From: an uncultured Curvibacter sp.
GTDB lineage: Bacteria > Pseudomonadota > Gammaproteobacteria > Burkholderiales > Burkholderiaceae
Reading direction: 5' to 3'
NCBI GenBank assembly: GCA_946481355.1
Contig: CAMLNH010000108.1
Location: 1-8,414, forward strand
Length of the DNA: 8,414 bases
In this document: positions 1 through 5,537 of the stretch, piece by piece
Position numbering within the stretch: the stretch's first letter is position 1
Layout of the letters: each line of letters starts with the position of its first letter
Made by a program: the position numbers and the translations under genes
Notes under the pieces: generated by a model
Seen by the model: the letters and a program-made list of their open reading frames with translations, nothing else
Told to the model about the DNA's origin: nothing
The model's database searches: none

Positions 1-1
1 C

Positions 2-502
2 AAGATCCCCGCGCTCAAGCCCGCCTTCAAGAAGGACGGCACCATCACCGCCGCCAGCAGCTCGTCCATCAACGACGGCGCCGCGGCGCTTGTGATGATG
101 CGTGCCTCCACCGCCGCCAAGCACGGTCTCAAGCCGCTGGCGAAGATCGTGGCGCACGCCATGCACGCCCAGGCGCCCGAGTGGTTCACGACCGCCCCCG
201 TGGGCGCCACGCAGAAAGCCCTGGCCGCGGCCGGCTGGAGCGTCAAGGACGTGGACCTGTGGGAAGTCAACGAGGCCTTCGCCGTGGTGCCCATGGCGCT
301 GATGGAAGAGCTCAAGGTCTCGCACGACATCGTCAACGTCAACGGTGGCGCCTGCGCCCTGGGCCACCCCATCGGCGCTTCCGGTGCCCGCATCATGGTG
401 ACGCTGATGCACGCGCTCAAGGCCCGCAGCCTCAAGCGCGGCCTGGCCACACTGTGCATCGGTGGCGGCGAAGGCACGGCCGTGGCGCTGGAAATGCTCT
501 GA
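2..502 (+). CDS. Acetyl-CoA C-acetyltransferase-type thiolase, C-terminal part (5' end outside window)
   Basis: Thiolases of this family join two acetyl-CoA into acetoacetyl-CoA or cleave a 3-ketoacyl-CoA with CoA. About 166 codons are visible, against roughly 390-395 for a complete enzyme, so the N-terminal domain with the nucleophilic cysteine lies outside the window. Visible motifs are SINDGAAA near the left edge, NEAF (Asn codon 269-271), the glycine-rich NGGACALGHPIGASG segment with the catalytic His of GHP (codon 365-367), and the C-terminal CIGGGEG with the second catalytic Cys (codon 455-457). All the expected catalytic elements of this half are intact and it ends in TGA. The ATG at 92 is internal, because the conserved thiolase sequence is already in frame from base 2. 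Family assignment is firm. The exact substrate (acetoacetyl-CoA in leucine or ketone-body breakdown, polyhydroxybutyrate synthesis, or longer ketoacyl-CoA) cannot be settled here. The methylcrotonyl-CoA carboxylase gene 7.4 kb downstream favours a catabolic role. Confidence 0.93.
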   Translation, partial: KIPALKPAFKKDGTITAASSSSINDGAAALVMMRASTAAKHGLKPLAKIVAHAMHAQAPEWFTTAPVGATQKALAAAGWSVKDVDLWEVNEAFAVVPMALMEELKVSHDIVNVNGGACALGHPIGASGARIMVTLMHALKARSLKRGLATLCIGGGEGTAVALEML

Positions 503-524
503 AGAAACGGGGCTGATCGGCGCC

Positions 525-560
525 TATGTGTTCCCCTAGGGGTATCCTGCGGAATACATA
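525..560. promoter_or_regulatory. Overlapping inverted repeats in the thiolase-chemoreceptor gap
   Basis: Three overlapping symmetries are visible. TATGTGTTCC (525-534) pairs with GGAATACATA (551-560) over 10 positions, nine Watson-Crick and one G-U in RNA, around a 16-base loop. CCCCTAGGGG (533-542) is a perfect 10-bp palindrome partly inside the first arm. GTATCC (542-547) can pair with GGAATAC (551-557) with one bulge. These structures exclude one another. No run of T follows, so a classical intrinsic terminator for the thiolase gene is not supported. The block begins 22 bases after the thiolase stop and ends 43 bases before the chemoreceptor start, so it could be a transcription-factor site or part of the chemoreceptor leader. 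I see no convincing sigma-70 or sigma-28 promoter around it. Confidence 0.4.
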
Positions 561-574
561 AGTAGGCGATGATA

Positions 575-600
575 TGGACCTTGCTTCCAGGGAAGGTCCA
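575..600 (+). promoter_or_regulatory. Hairpin over the chemoreceptor ribosome binding site
   Basis: TGGACCTT (575-582) and AAGGTCCA (593-600) are perfect reverse complements of 8 bases separated by a 10-base loop. The purine-rich Shine-Dalgarno candidate GGGAAGG (590-596) lies across the end of the loop and the 3' arm, seven bases before the ATG at 604. If the hairpin forms in the mRNA, half of the ribosome binding site would be paired. The hairpin is seen directly; a role in translational control is inference. Confidence 0.45.
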
Positions 601-603
601 TTC

Positions 604-2124
604 ATGAAATTCAGTGCCAAGCTCCTCCTCTGCGCCGTGGTCCCCGCGGCGCTTTTCATGGTCGGTCTGGCCGGCAGCATCGGCGGTCTGGTCTACACCA
701 AGAACCAGTTCAGCAGCTACATCCAGACTGAGCAGCGCATCAGTACCGGTCTCAGCGAGATGTACGCCCAGGGCCTGCAGATGGGGCAGGCCCTGCGCAA
801 CATCGTGCTTGACCCGACCAACCCCCAGGCCTACAAGAACCTGGAGGCGGCGCGTGAGGCCTATGACAAGGCCTATGCCGGCACCGCCACGGTGGCCAAG
901 GGCACGGTGTTTGCGGCCAGCGTCGACAAGCTGCCGGCCCTGCGCGTTGCCCAGGCCCAGGCCCAGGACCGGGTACTGTCCCTGGCCAAGGAGCAGTCGC
1001 CGGAGACGGTCAAGATGCTCAACAGCGCCGAGACACCGGCATGGCGCGCGCTGCGAGGGGAACTGCTCAAGCAGATCGCCGAGGCGGGCAAGGTCTCGGA
1101 CGAAGCCCAGGCCCAGGTCGAGCGCCAGGCCAGTCGTCTGCTCTGGTTCTCGCTGCTGCTGGCTGCGCTGGCCGTGGCGGTGGCCGTAGGGTTCACGCTC
1201 TATCTGCGCAACACCGTCAGCCGGGAGCTCGGCGGCGACCCGGGCGAGGCCCGCGATGCACTGTCGCAGATCGCCCAGGGCAATCTGGCCTATCCGGTGC
1301 CGCCTACCGAGTTTCCCCAGAGCCTGATGCAGGAACTGGTACGCATGCAGCAGTCGCTGCGCCAGCTCGTGGGCGAGGTGCGCCATTCCACCGACAGCAT
1401 CACCACGGCTAGCAGCGAGATTGCTGCCGGCAGCCAGGATCTGAGTGCGCGCACCGAAAGCCAGGCCAGTGCACTGGAGGAAACCGCGGCCTCGATGGAG
1501 GAGCTGAGCTCCACCGTCAAGCAGAACGCCGACAACGCGCGCCAGGCCAACCAGCTGGCGCAAAGCGCCAGCACCGTGGCCGTGCAGGGTGGCGAGGTGG
1601 TGGCCCAGGTGGTCGACACCATGAAGGGCATCAATGATTCGAGCCGCAAGATTGCCGACATCATCAGCGTCATCGACGGCATTGCCTTCCAGACCAACAT
1701 CCTGGCGCTCAACGCTGCCGTGGAGGCCGCGCGGGCCGGCGAGCAGGGTCGCGGCTTTGCGGTGGTGGCGGGCGAGGTGCGCACCCTGGCCAGCCGCAGC
1801 GCCGAGGCCGCCAAGGAGATCAAGGCCCTGATCACCGACAGCGTGGGCCGGGTCGAGCAGGGCAGCACCCAGGTGGAACAGGCGGGCCAGACCATGAACG
1901 AGGTGGTGGCCAGCATCCGGCGCGTGACCGACATCATGGGCGAGATCAGCGCGGCCAGCACCGAGCAGAGCCAGGGCGTGGCGCAGGTCGGTGAGGCCGT
2001 GCAGAGCATGGACCAGGCGACGCAGCAGAATGCTGCGCTGGTGGAAGAGTCCACGGCCGCAGCCATGAGCCTGCGGGAGCAGGCCCAGCATCTCAACCAG
2101 CTCGTCGGCACCTTCCGGCTCTGA
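604..2124 (+). CDS. Methyl-accepting chemotaxis protein (transmembrane chemoreceptor)
   Basis: An inner-membrane chemoreceptor of 506 residues that would signal ligand binding to the CheA-CheW complex and the flagellar motor. The first transmembrane segment is at about residues 6-30. It is followed by a periplasmic, mostly helical domain of about 150 residues (31-178, four-helix-bundle-like, containing a RNIVLDP stretch), a second transmembrane segment at about 179-201, and a HAMP linker containing GGDP. The cytoplasmic coiled coil has the highly conserved hairpin tip at about 357-396 ([20 protein letters not shown] and the following glycine-rich turn). The protein ends in GTFRL and lacks the NWETF-type CheR/CheB docking pentapeptide, so it probably relies on other receptors for efficient methylation. 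The ATG at 604 is chosen over the in-frame ATG at 574 because it has a GGGAAGG at the right distance and puts the membrane segment at the N-terminus; the earlier start would encode the hairpin. The ligand is unknown. The neighbouring acyl-CoA genes make an amino or organic acid conceivable, but nothing in the sequence shows this. Confidence 0.96.
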   Translation: MKFSAKLLLCAVVPAALFMVGLAGSIGGLVYTKNQFSSYIQTEQRISTGLSEMYAQGLQMGQALRNIVLDPTNPQAYKNLEAAREAYDKAYAGTATVAKGTVFAASVDKLPALRVAQAQAQDRVLSLAKEQSPETVKMLNSAETPAWRALRGELLKQIAEAGKVSDEAQAQVERQASRLLWFSLLLAALAVAVAVGFTLYLRNTVSRELGGDPGEARDALSQIAQGNLAYPVPPTEFPQSLMQELVRMQQSLRQLVGEVRHSTDSITTASSEIAAGSQDLSARTESQASALEETAASMEELSSTVKQNADNARQANQLAQSASTVAVQGGEVVAQVVDTMKGINDSSRKIADIISVIDGIAFQTNILALNAAVEAARAGEQGRGFAVVAGEVRTLASRSAEAAKEIKALITDSVGRVEQGSTQVEQAGQTMNEVVASIRRVTDIMGEISAASTEQSQGVAQVGEAVQSMDQATQQNAALVEESTAAAMSLREQAQHLNQLVGTFRL

Positions 2125-2182
2125 ACCATGTGGTCCCCACGCTCGCTCACAGGGTGTAGCTCTCTGCCCTCCGAGGGAGTGC

Positions 2183-2215
2183 GTCAGCGCCTGCGGGCGG
2201 CCGGGCGGTGCTGAC
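2183..2215 (+). promoter_or_regulatory. Hairpin abutting the SDR start codon
   Basis: GTCAGCGCC (2183-2191) can pair with GGTGCTGAC (2207-2215) over nine positions, eight Watson-Crick and one G-U, around a 15-base GC-rich loop. The 3' arm ends on the base just before the ATG at 2216. The gene has no strong Shine-Dalgarno sequence of its own; the purine-rich stretch GGGCGG falls at the loop-stem boundary (2203-2208). In DNA this GC-rich, stems of this length can arise by chance, so a regulatory role is tentative. Confidence 0.3.
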
Positions 2216-2884
2216 ATGAGCACTGTCCTCGTCATCGGCGCCTCGCGCGGCATCGGCCTGGAGTTCGTGCGCCAGTACGCGGCCGAGGGCGCGCGCGTGA
2301 TCGCCACCGCGAGGGACGAGGCCGGCCTGGCGCGTCTGCGTGTGCTCGGCGCCACGGCCTTGAAGGTCGATGTGGCCGACCCGGCCAGCGTCAGCGGCCT
2401 GGCCTGGCAGCTCGATGGTGAGGAGATCGATGTGGCGATCTACGTGGCCGGTGTCTGGTCCGAGGGCGGCGCCACGAGCCCGCCCACGCAGCCCGAGTTC
2501 GACCGCGTCATGCACGCCAATGTGCTGGGCGCCATGCAGGTTATTCCGCAAGTGGCGCCGCAGGTGGCGGCGGCGCAAGGGCGCATGGCCTTCATCACCA
2601 GCGGTCTGGCGCAGATCTCCACCGTGGCGTCCAGCCTGGCCTGGACCTACCGCGTGAGCAAGGCCGCGCTCAATATGGCGGTGGCCGCGGCCCAGCCCGA
2701 CTATCCCGACGTGATCATGGTGGCGCTCTCGCCGGGCTGGGTGCGTACCGACATGGGGGGCGCCAGCGCACCCTTGTCCGTGGAGGACAGCGTGGCCGCC
2801 ATGCGCCGCACCCTGGCTGGCCTGACGCTGGCGGACCGGGGCGCCTTTGTGGGACACGACGGCAGCCGTTTCGAAGGCTGGTAG
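2216..2884 (+). CDS. Short-chain dehydrogenase/reductase (SDR), CsgA/C-factor-like
   Basis: A soluble 222-residue NAD(P)-dependent oxidoreductase with a Rossmann fold. The cofactor glycine motif GASRGIG is at residues 8-14. DVAD follows at about 52-55, the structural Asn is at 102 (HANVLG), and the likely catalytic tetrad is completed by Ser129, Tyr145 and Lys149 (YRVSK). The usual NNAG motif is replaced by YVAG at about 76-79, a variation known in the C-factor-like branch but worth noting. The TARD stretch after the second strand, with Arg33, and Arg11 in the glycine motif hint at NADP(H) preference. The length suits the small cytosolic members of the family. The substrate is unknown. The gene starts 91 bp after the chemoreceptor stop, and its own stop is only 15 bp before the palindromic operator of the next operon, so it is probably transcribed separately from that operon. 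Confidence 0.92.
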   Translation: MSTVLVIGASRGIGLEFVRQYAAEGARVIATARDEAGLARLRVLGATALKVDVADPASVSGLAWQLDGEEIDVAIYVAGVWSEGGATSPPTQPEFDRVMHANVLGAMQVIPQVAPQVAAAQGRMAFITSGLAQISTVASSLAWTYRVSKAALNMAVAAAQPDYPDVIMVALSPGWVRTDMGGASAPLSVEDSVAAMRRTLAGLTLADRGAFVGHDGSRFEGW

Positions 2885-2899
2885 GCAGCACCGCGCATA

Positions 2900-2923
2900 A
2901 TTGACGTTTACGTCAACGTCAAT
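2900..2923. promoter_or_regulatory. Palindromic operator upstream of the acyl-CoA dehydrogenase operon (liu-type)
   Basis: A 24-bp inverted repeat with one mismatched pair. The left arm starts TTGACGTTTAC and the right arm ends AACGTCAA; the core contains the CAAC step that breaks perfect symmetry. With its flanks (2896-2924) it matches 7821-7849 at 27 of 29 positions. CATAAT (2896-2901), five of six matches to a sigma-70 -10 box, overlaps its left edge, which would suit repression by occlusion, though I see no good -35. The site ends 13 bases before the ATG at 2937. From memory, binding sites of LiuR (MerR family) and related regulators of branched-chain amino acid catabolism in proteobacteria look like this ACGT-rich palindrome. 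Operator identity is therefore likely; the regulator itself is not in the window. Confidence 0.8.
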
Positions 2924-2936
2924 CGAAAGCCGGCCC

Positions 2937-4064
2937 ATGCTGCTGACCCCCGACCAGGAAATGATCCGCGACGCGGTGCGCGATTTTGCGCGTGCCGAGC
3001 TCTGGCCCCACGCCGCGCGCTGGGACCGCGAGCACCACTTCCCGCGCGAGGCGCACCAGGGCCTGGCCGCGCTCGGCGCCTACGGCATCTGCGTGCCCGA
3101 GGCCCTGGGTGGCGCGGAGCTGGACTACCTGAGCCTGGCCCTGGTGCTCGAAGAGATCGCCGCGGGTGACGGCGGCACCAGCACGGCCATCAGCGTGACC
3201 AACTGCCCGGTCAACGCCATCCTCATGAAACACGGCAACGCGCAGCAGCAGGAACGCTGGCTCACGCGTCTGGCGCGCGGCGAGCTGCTCGGCGCCTTCT
3301 GCCTGACCGAGCCGCATGTGGGATCCGACGCCTCGGGCCTGCGCACCACGGCCGTGAAGGACGGTGACGGCTATGTGCTCAACGGCGTCAAGCAGTTCAT
3401 CACCAGTGGCAAGCACGGGCACATCGCCATCGTCATTGCCGTGACGGACAAGGGCGCGGGCAAGAAGGGCATGAGCGCCTTCCTCGTGCCCACCGACACG
3501 CCGGGCTATATCGTCGAGCGCCTGGAGGACAAGCTGGGTCAGCACAGCAGTGACACGGCGCAGATCCGCTTCGAGAACTGCCACGTGCCGGCCGAGAACC
3601 TGATCGGCACCGAGGGTGAGGGCTACAGGATCGCGCTCGGCGGTCTGGAAGGCGGGCGCATCGGCATCGCCTCCCAGAGCATCGGCATGGCGCGCAGCGC
3701 GCTGGAGGTGGCCATCCAGTACGCCAAGGAACGCGAAAGCTTCGGCCAGCCCATCTACAACCACCAGGCCGTGGGCTTTCGTCTGGCCGACTGCGCGACG
3801 AAGATCGAGGCCGCGCGCCAGCTGACCTGGCATGCCGCCGCGCTGCGTGATGCCGGCCGCCCCTGCCTCAAGGAAGCCGCCATGGCCAAGCTTTTTGCCA
3901 GCGAGATGGCCGAGCAGGTCTGCAGCACGGCCATCCAGACCCTGGGCGGCTACGGCTATGTGCAGGATTTCCCGGTCGAGCGCATCTACCGCGACGTGCG
4001 CGTGTGCCAGATCTACGAAGGCACGAGCGATGTGCAGAAGATCCTGATCCAGCGCACACTCTGA
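2937..4064 (+). CDS. Acyl-CoA dehydrogenase, short-chain type (FAD-dependent)
   Basis: A 375-residue flavoenzyme of the usual family length that introduces a 2,3-double bond into an acyl-CoA thioester and passes electrons to electron-transfer flavoprotein. The first family signature is at residues 122-131 (CLTEPHVGSD) and the second at 334-353 (starts QTLGGYGY, ends with Arg-Asp). The catalytic base is Glu361 in YEGTS near the C-terminus, as in butyryl-, medium-chain and 2-methylbutyryl-type enzymes. Isovaleryl-CoA dehydrogenase instead carries its base in an earlier helix, where this protein has Gly in the segment GLEGGRIGIA. It is therefore probably not the classical LiuA; a short or 2-methyl-branched substrate is more likely. 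The ATG at 2937 is chosen because the alternative TTG at 2901 would translate the operator. GAAAG at 2925-2929 is a modest ribosome binding site. It is the first gene of a four-gene operon, and the next start is 22 bases past its stop. Confidence 0.95.
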   Translation: MLLTPDQEMIRDAVRDFARAELWPHAARWDREHHFPREAHQGLAALGAYGICVPEALGGAELDYLSLALVLEEIAAGDGGTSTAISVTNCPVNAILMKHGNAQQQERWLTRLARGELLGAFCLTEPHVGSDASGLRTTAVKDGDGYVLNGVKQFITSGKHGHIAIVIAVTDKGAGKKGMSAFLVPTDTPGYIVERLEDKLGQHSSDTAQIRFENCHVPAENLIGTEGEGYRIALGGLEGGRIGIASQSIGMARSALEVAIQYAKERESFGQPIYNHQAVGFRLADCATKIEAARQLTWHAAALRDAGRPCLKEAAMAKLFASEMAEQVCSTAIQTLGGYGYVQDFPVERIYRDVRVCQIYEGTSDVQKILIQRTL

Positions 4065-4086
4065 AGACAAAACTGAAGGAGACACC

Positions 4087-4503
4087 ATGCCCATCATTAA
4101 AGGATTCCGCGCCCTCGTCGACGAAGCCATGGCCCAGGTGCACACACGTAGCGTCCCCGAGGTGCTGGCCATGCTGGACGACCCCAAGGTGCAGATCGTC
4201 GATATCCGCGACGTGCGCGAGCTCAAGGACGGCACGGTCACCGGCAGCACGCACGCGCCGCGCTGCATGCTGGAGTTCTGGGTCGATCCCGAGTCGCCGT
4301 ACCACAAGCCCATGTGGGCCGACGAGAGCAAGCACTTCATCCTGTTCTGCGGCGCGGGCTGGCGCAGCGCGTTGGCAGCCAAGACCCTGCAGGACATGGG
4401 CATGACCAACGTCTCGCACATCGAAGGCGGCTACGCCGAGTGGGTCAAGCACGGCGGGCCGACCGAGACGCTGGAAGAGCGCAAGGCGAAGAAGGGCAGC
4501 TGA
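4087..4503 (+). CDS. Single-domain rhodanese-like sulfurtransferase
   Basis: A 138-residue cytosolic protein with one rhodanese domain. The N-terminal strand carries VDIRDVRE (about residues 38-45). The active-site loop is CGAGWR, with the persulfide-forming Cys88 and the loop-closing Arg93, fitting the CxxGxR type of loop. The GGYAEWVKHGGP segment closes the domain. The active site is intact, so it can be expected to carry sulfane sulfur, for example from thiosulfate or a cysteine desulfurase, but the physiological donor and acceptor are unknown. A clear GAAGGAGA Shine-Dalgarno (4075-4082) precedes the ATG. It sits 22 bases after the acyl-CoA dehydrogenase and 3 bases before the ychJ-like gene, so it is almost certainly co-transcribed. 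Its link to acyl-CoA oxidation is not obvious. Confidence 0.94.
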   Translation: MPIIKGFRALVDEAMAQVHTRSVPEVLAMLDDPKVQIVDIRDVRELKDGTVTGSTHAPRCMLEFWVDPESPYHKPMWADESKHFILFCGAGWRSALAAKTLQDMGMTNVSHIEGGYAEWVKHGGPTETLEERKAKKGS

Positions 4504-4506
4504 GGC

Positions 4507-4887
4507 GTGAGCGACTGCCCTTGCGGCCGGGGCCTGCCTCATGCGCAGTGCTGCGGCCTGTACGTGGAAGATTTCGAGGGGCGTCCGGCGCCGGATGCTG
4601 AAGCCCTGATGCGCTCGCGTTACAGCGCCTTTGTGCTGGAGCGCGCCGACTACCTGCGTGCGACCTGGCATGCGAGCAAACGGCCCTCCCAGATCCATTT
4701 CGATCCCGGCGTGAAGTGGCTGGGGCTGGAGGTGCGCGACGTCAAGGTCATCGACGCCGATCATGCCGAGGTGGAGTTCGTCGCGCGCCAGCGTGACAAG
4801 TCCGGCCGCGCTGTGCGCCTGCATGAGCGCAGCCGTTTCGTGCGCGAAGACGGGCGCTGGTACTACGTGGACGGAGACTGGTTGTGA
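4507..4887 (+). CDS. ychJ: YchJ-like protein with N-terminal SEC-C zinc motif
   Basis: A small protein of 126 residues in the YchJ (UPF0225) family. It opens with a SEC-C metal-binding motif: CPCGRG with Cys4 and Cys6, then His12 and the Cys15-Cys16 pair, expected to hold zinc. The family core follows, with ALMRSRYSAFVLERADYL and a conserved RWYYVDGDW-type end, in an NTF2-like fold. Escherichia coli YchJ is about 152 residues and, as I recall, carries a second SEC-C motif at its C-terminus; this shorter version has only the first. The start is a GTG, three bases after the rhodanese stop, and the motif begins at residue 4, which supports this start. The stop overlaps the next gene by four bases. 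The molecular function of the family is unknown. Confidence 0.92.
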   Translation: MSDCPCGRGLPHAQCCGLYVEDFEGRPAPDAEALMRSRYSAFVLERADYLRATWHASKRPSQIHFDPGVKWLGLEVRDVKVIDADHAEVEFVARQRDKSGRAVRLHERSRFVREDGRWYYVDGDWL

Positions 4888-5534
4888 GATTCGAGGCCGT
4901 GCTCTTTGACTGCGACGGTGTGCTCGTGGATTCCGAGCCCATCGTGAACCGCGTGCTGCGCAACATGCTGGTTGCGCGCGGCTGGGCGCTGAGCGAGGCC
5001 GAGTGCATGCGCATCTTCCTGGGCAAGATGGTGCGTGACGAGCGGGCACGCATCGAACGCGAGACCGGCCAGCCGCTGACAGAAGAGTGGTTGGCGGCCT
5101 TCCGCTTGCAGCGCAACGCGGCGCTGGAGCGCGAACTGGAGATCGTGCGCCATGCGCGCGAGGCCGTGCACGCGGTGCACGAACGCCTGGACGCACGCAT
5201 CGCCTGCGCCTCGGGGGCCGACCGCCAGAAGGTCGAGCTGCAGCTGCGCAAGGTGGGCCTGCACGACTACTTTGCGGGGCGCATCTTCAGTGGCCACGAG
5301 ATGCCGCGCTCCAAACCGCACCCCGATGTCTACCTGGCCGCGGCCGAGGCGCTGCGGGCCGCCCCCACGCGCTGTGCGGTGGTGGAAGACAGCCTGGTGG
5401 GTGCCACGGCGGGCCTGGCGGCCGGTGCCACGGTGCTGGCCTATGTGCCGCATGGCGACACCACGCCCTTCGAGCGCGCCGGCGTGGCTGCGGTGTTTCG
5501 CGACATGGCGCAGCTGCCTGCGCTGCTGGCCTGA
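4884..5534 (+). CDS. HAD-superfamily phosphatase, subfamily IA (beta-phosphoglucomutase/YieH-like)
   Basis: A 216-residue cytosolic hydrolase. Motif I is FDCDGVLVDSEP, with the nucleophile Asp9 and acid/base Asp11. A helical C1 cap follows at about residues 18-80. Motif II is Ser110 in CASG, motif III is Lys144 in RSKPHPD, and motif IV is Glu168-Asp169 in VVEDS. All catalytic residues are present, so it should be an active phosphatase or phosphomutase on a small phosphorylated metabolite. The sequence resembles Escherichia coli YieH-like sugar-phosphate phosphatases, but the substrate cannot be read from it. Its GTG start overlaps the ychJ-like stop (GTGA, 4884-4887), with GGAGA at 4873-4877 as ribosome binding site, showing translational coupling. 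It is the last gene of the operon, ending 3 bp from the stop of the opposing GGDEF-EAL gene. Confidence 0.93.
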   Translation: MRFEAVLFDCDGVLVDSEPIVNRVLRNMLVARGWALSEAECMRIFLGKMVRDERARIERETGQPLTEEWLAAFRLQRNAALERELEIVRHAREAVHAVHERLDARIACASGADRQKVELQLRKVGLHDYFAGRIFSGHEMPRSKPHPDVYLAAAEALRAAPTRCAVVEDSLVGATAGLAAGATVLAYVPHGDTTPFERAGVAAVFRDMAQLPALLA

Positions 5535-5537
5535 GGG

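Noticed and set aside
330..343. CGTCAACGTCAAC inside the thiolase gene resembles one half of the liu-type operator
   Set aside because: It encodes the conserved Val-Asn-Val-Asn-Gly-Gly segment of thiolases and has no matching left arm, so the likeness is explained by coding.
546..572. GGCGATGA near 565 as a flagellar sigma-28 -10 box for the chemoreceptor
   Set aside because: It is only a partial match and no TAAA-type -35 lies at the required distance upstream.
949..1119. Repeated GCCCAG units in the chemoreceptor gene
   Set aside because: They encode short Ala-Gln runs in predicted helices on either side of the periplasmic domain; this is codon repetition, not a DNA repeat element.
1290..2150. 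286-codon open frame on the minus strand
   Set aside because: Antisense to the chemoreceptor signalling domain; its Ser/Ala/Thr-rich translation mirrors the receptor's repetitive helical codons.
2161..2180. CCCT-CCG-AGGG mini-hairpin after the chemoreceptor gene as a terminator
   Set aside because: The stem is only 4 bp and no T run follows.
2919..4421. 500-codon open frame on the minus strand
   Set aside because: It lies antisense to the acyl-CoA dehydrogenase and rhodanese genes, has no recognisable domain, and is the usual by-product of GC-rich third codon positions.
3868..5196. 442-codon open frame on the minus strand across four genes
   Set aside because: Antisense to well-supported genes, Arg/Pro/Ala-rich with no motif; a shadow frame.
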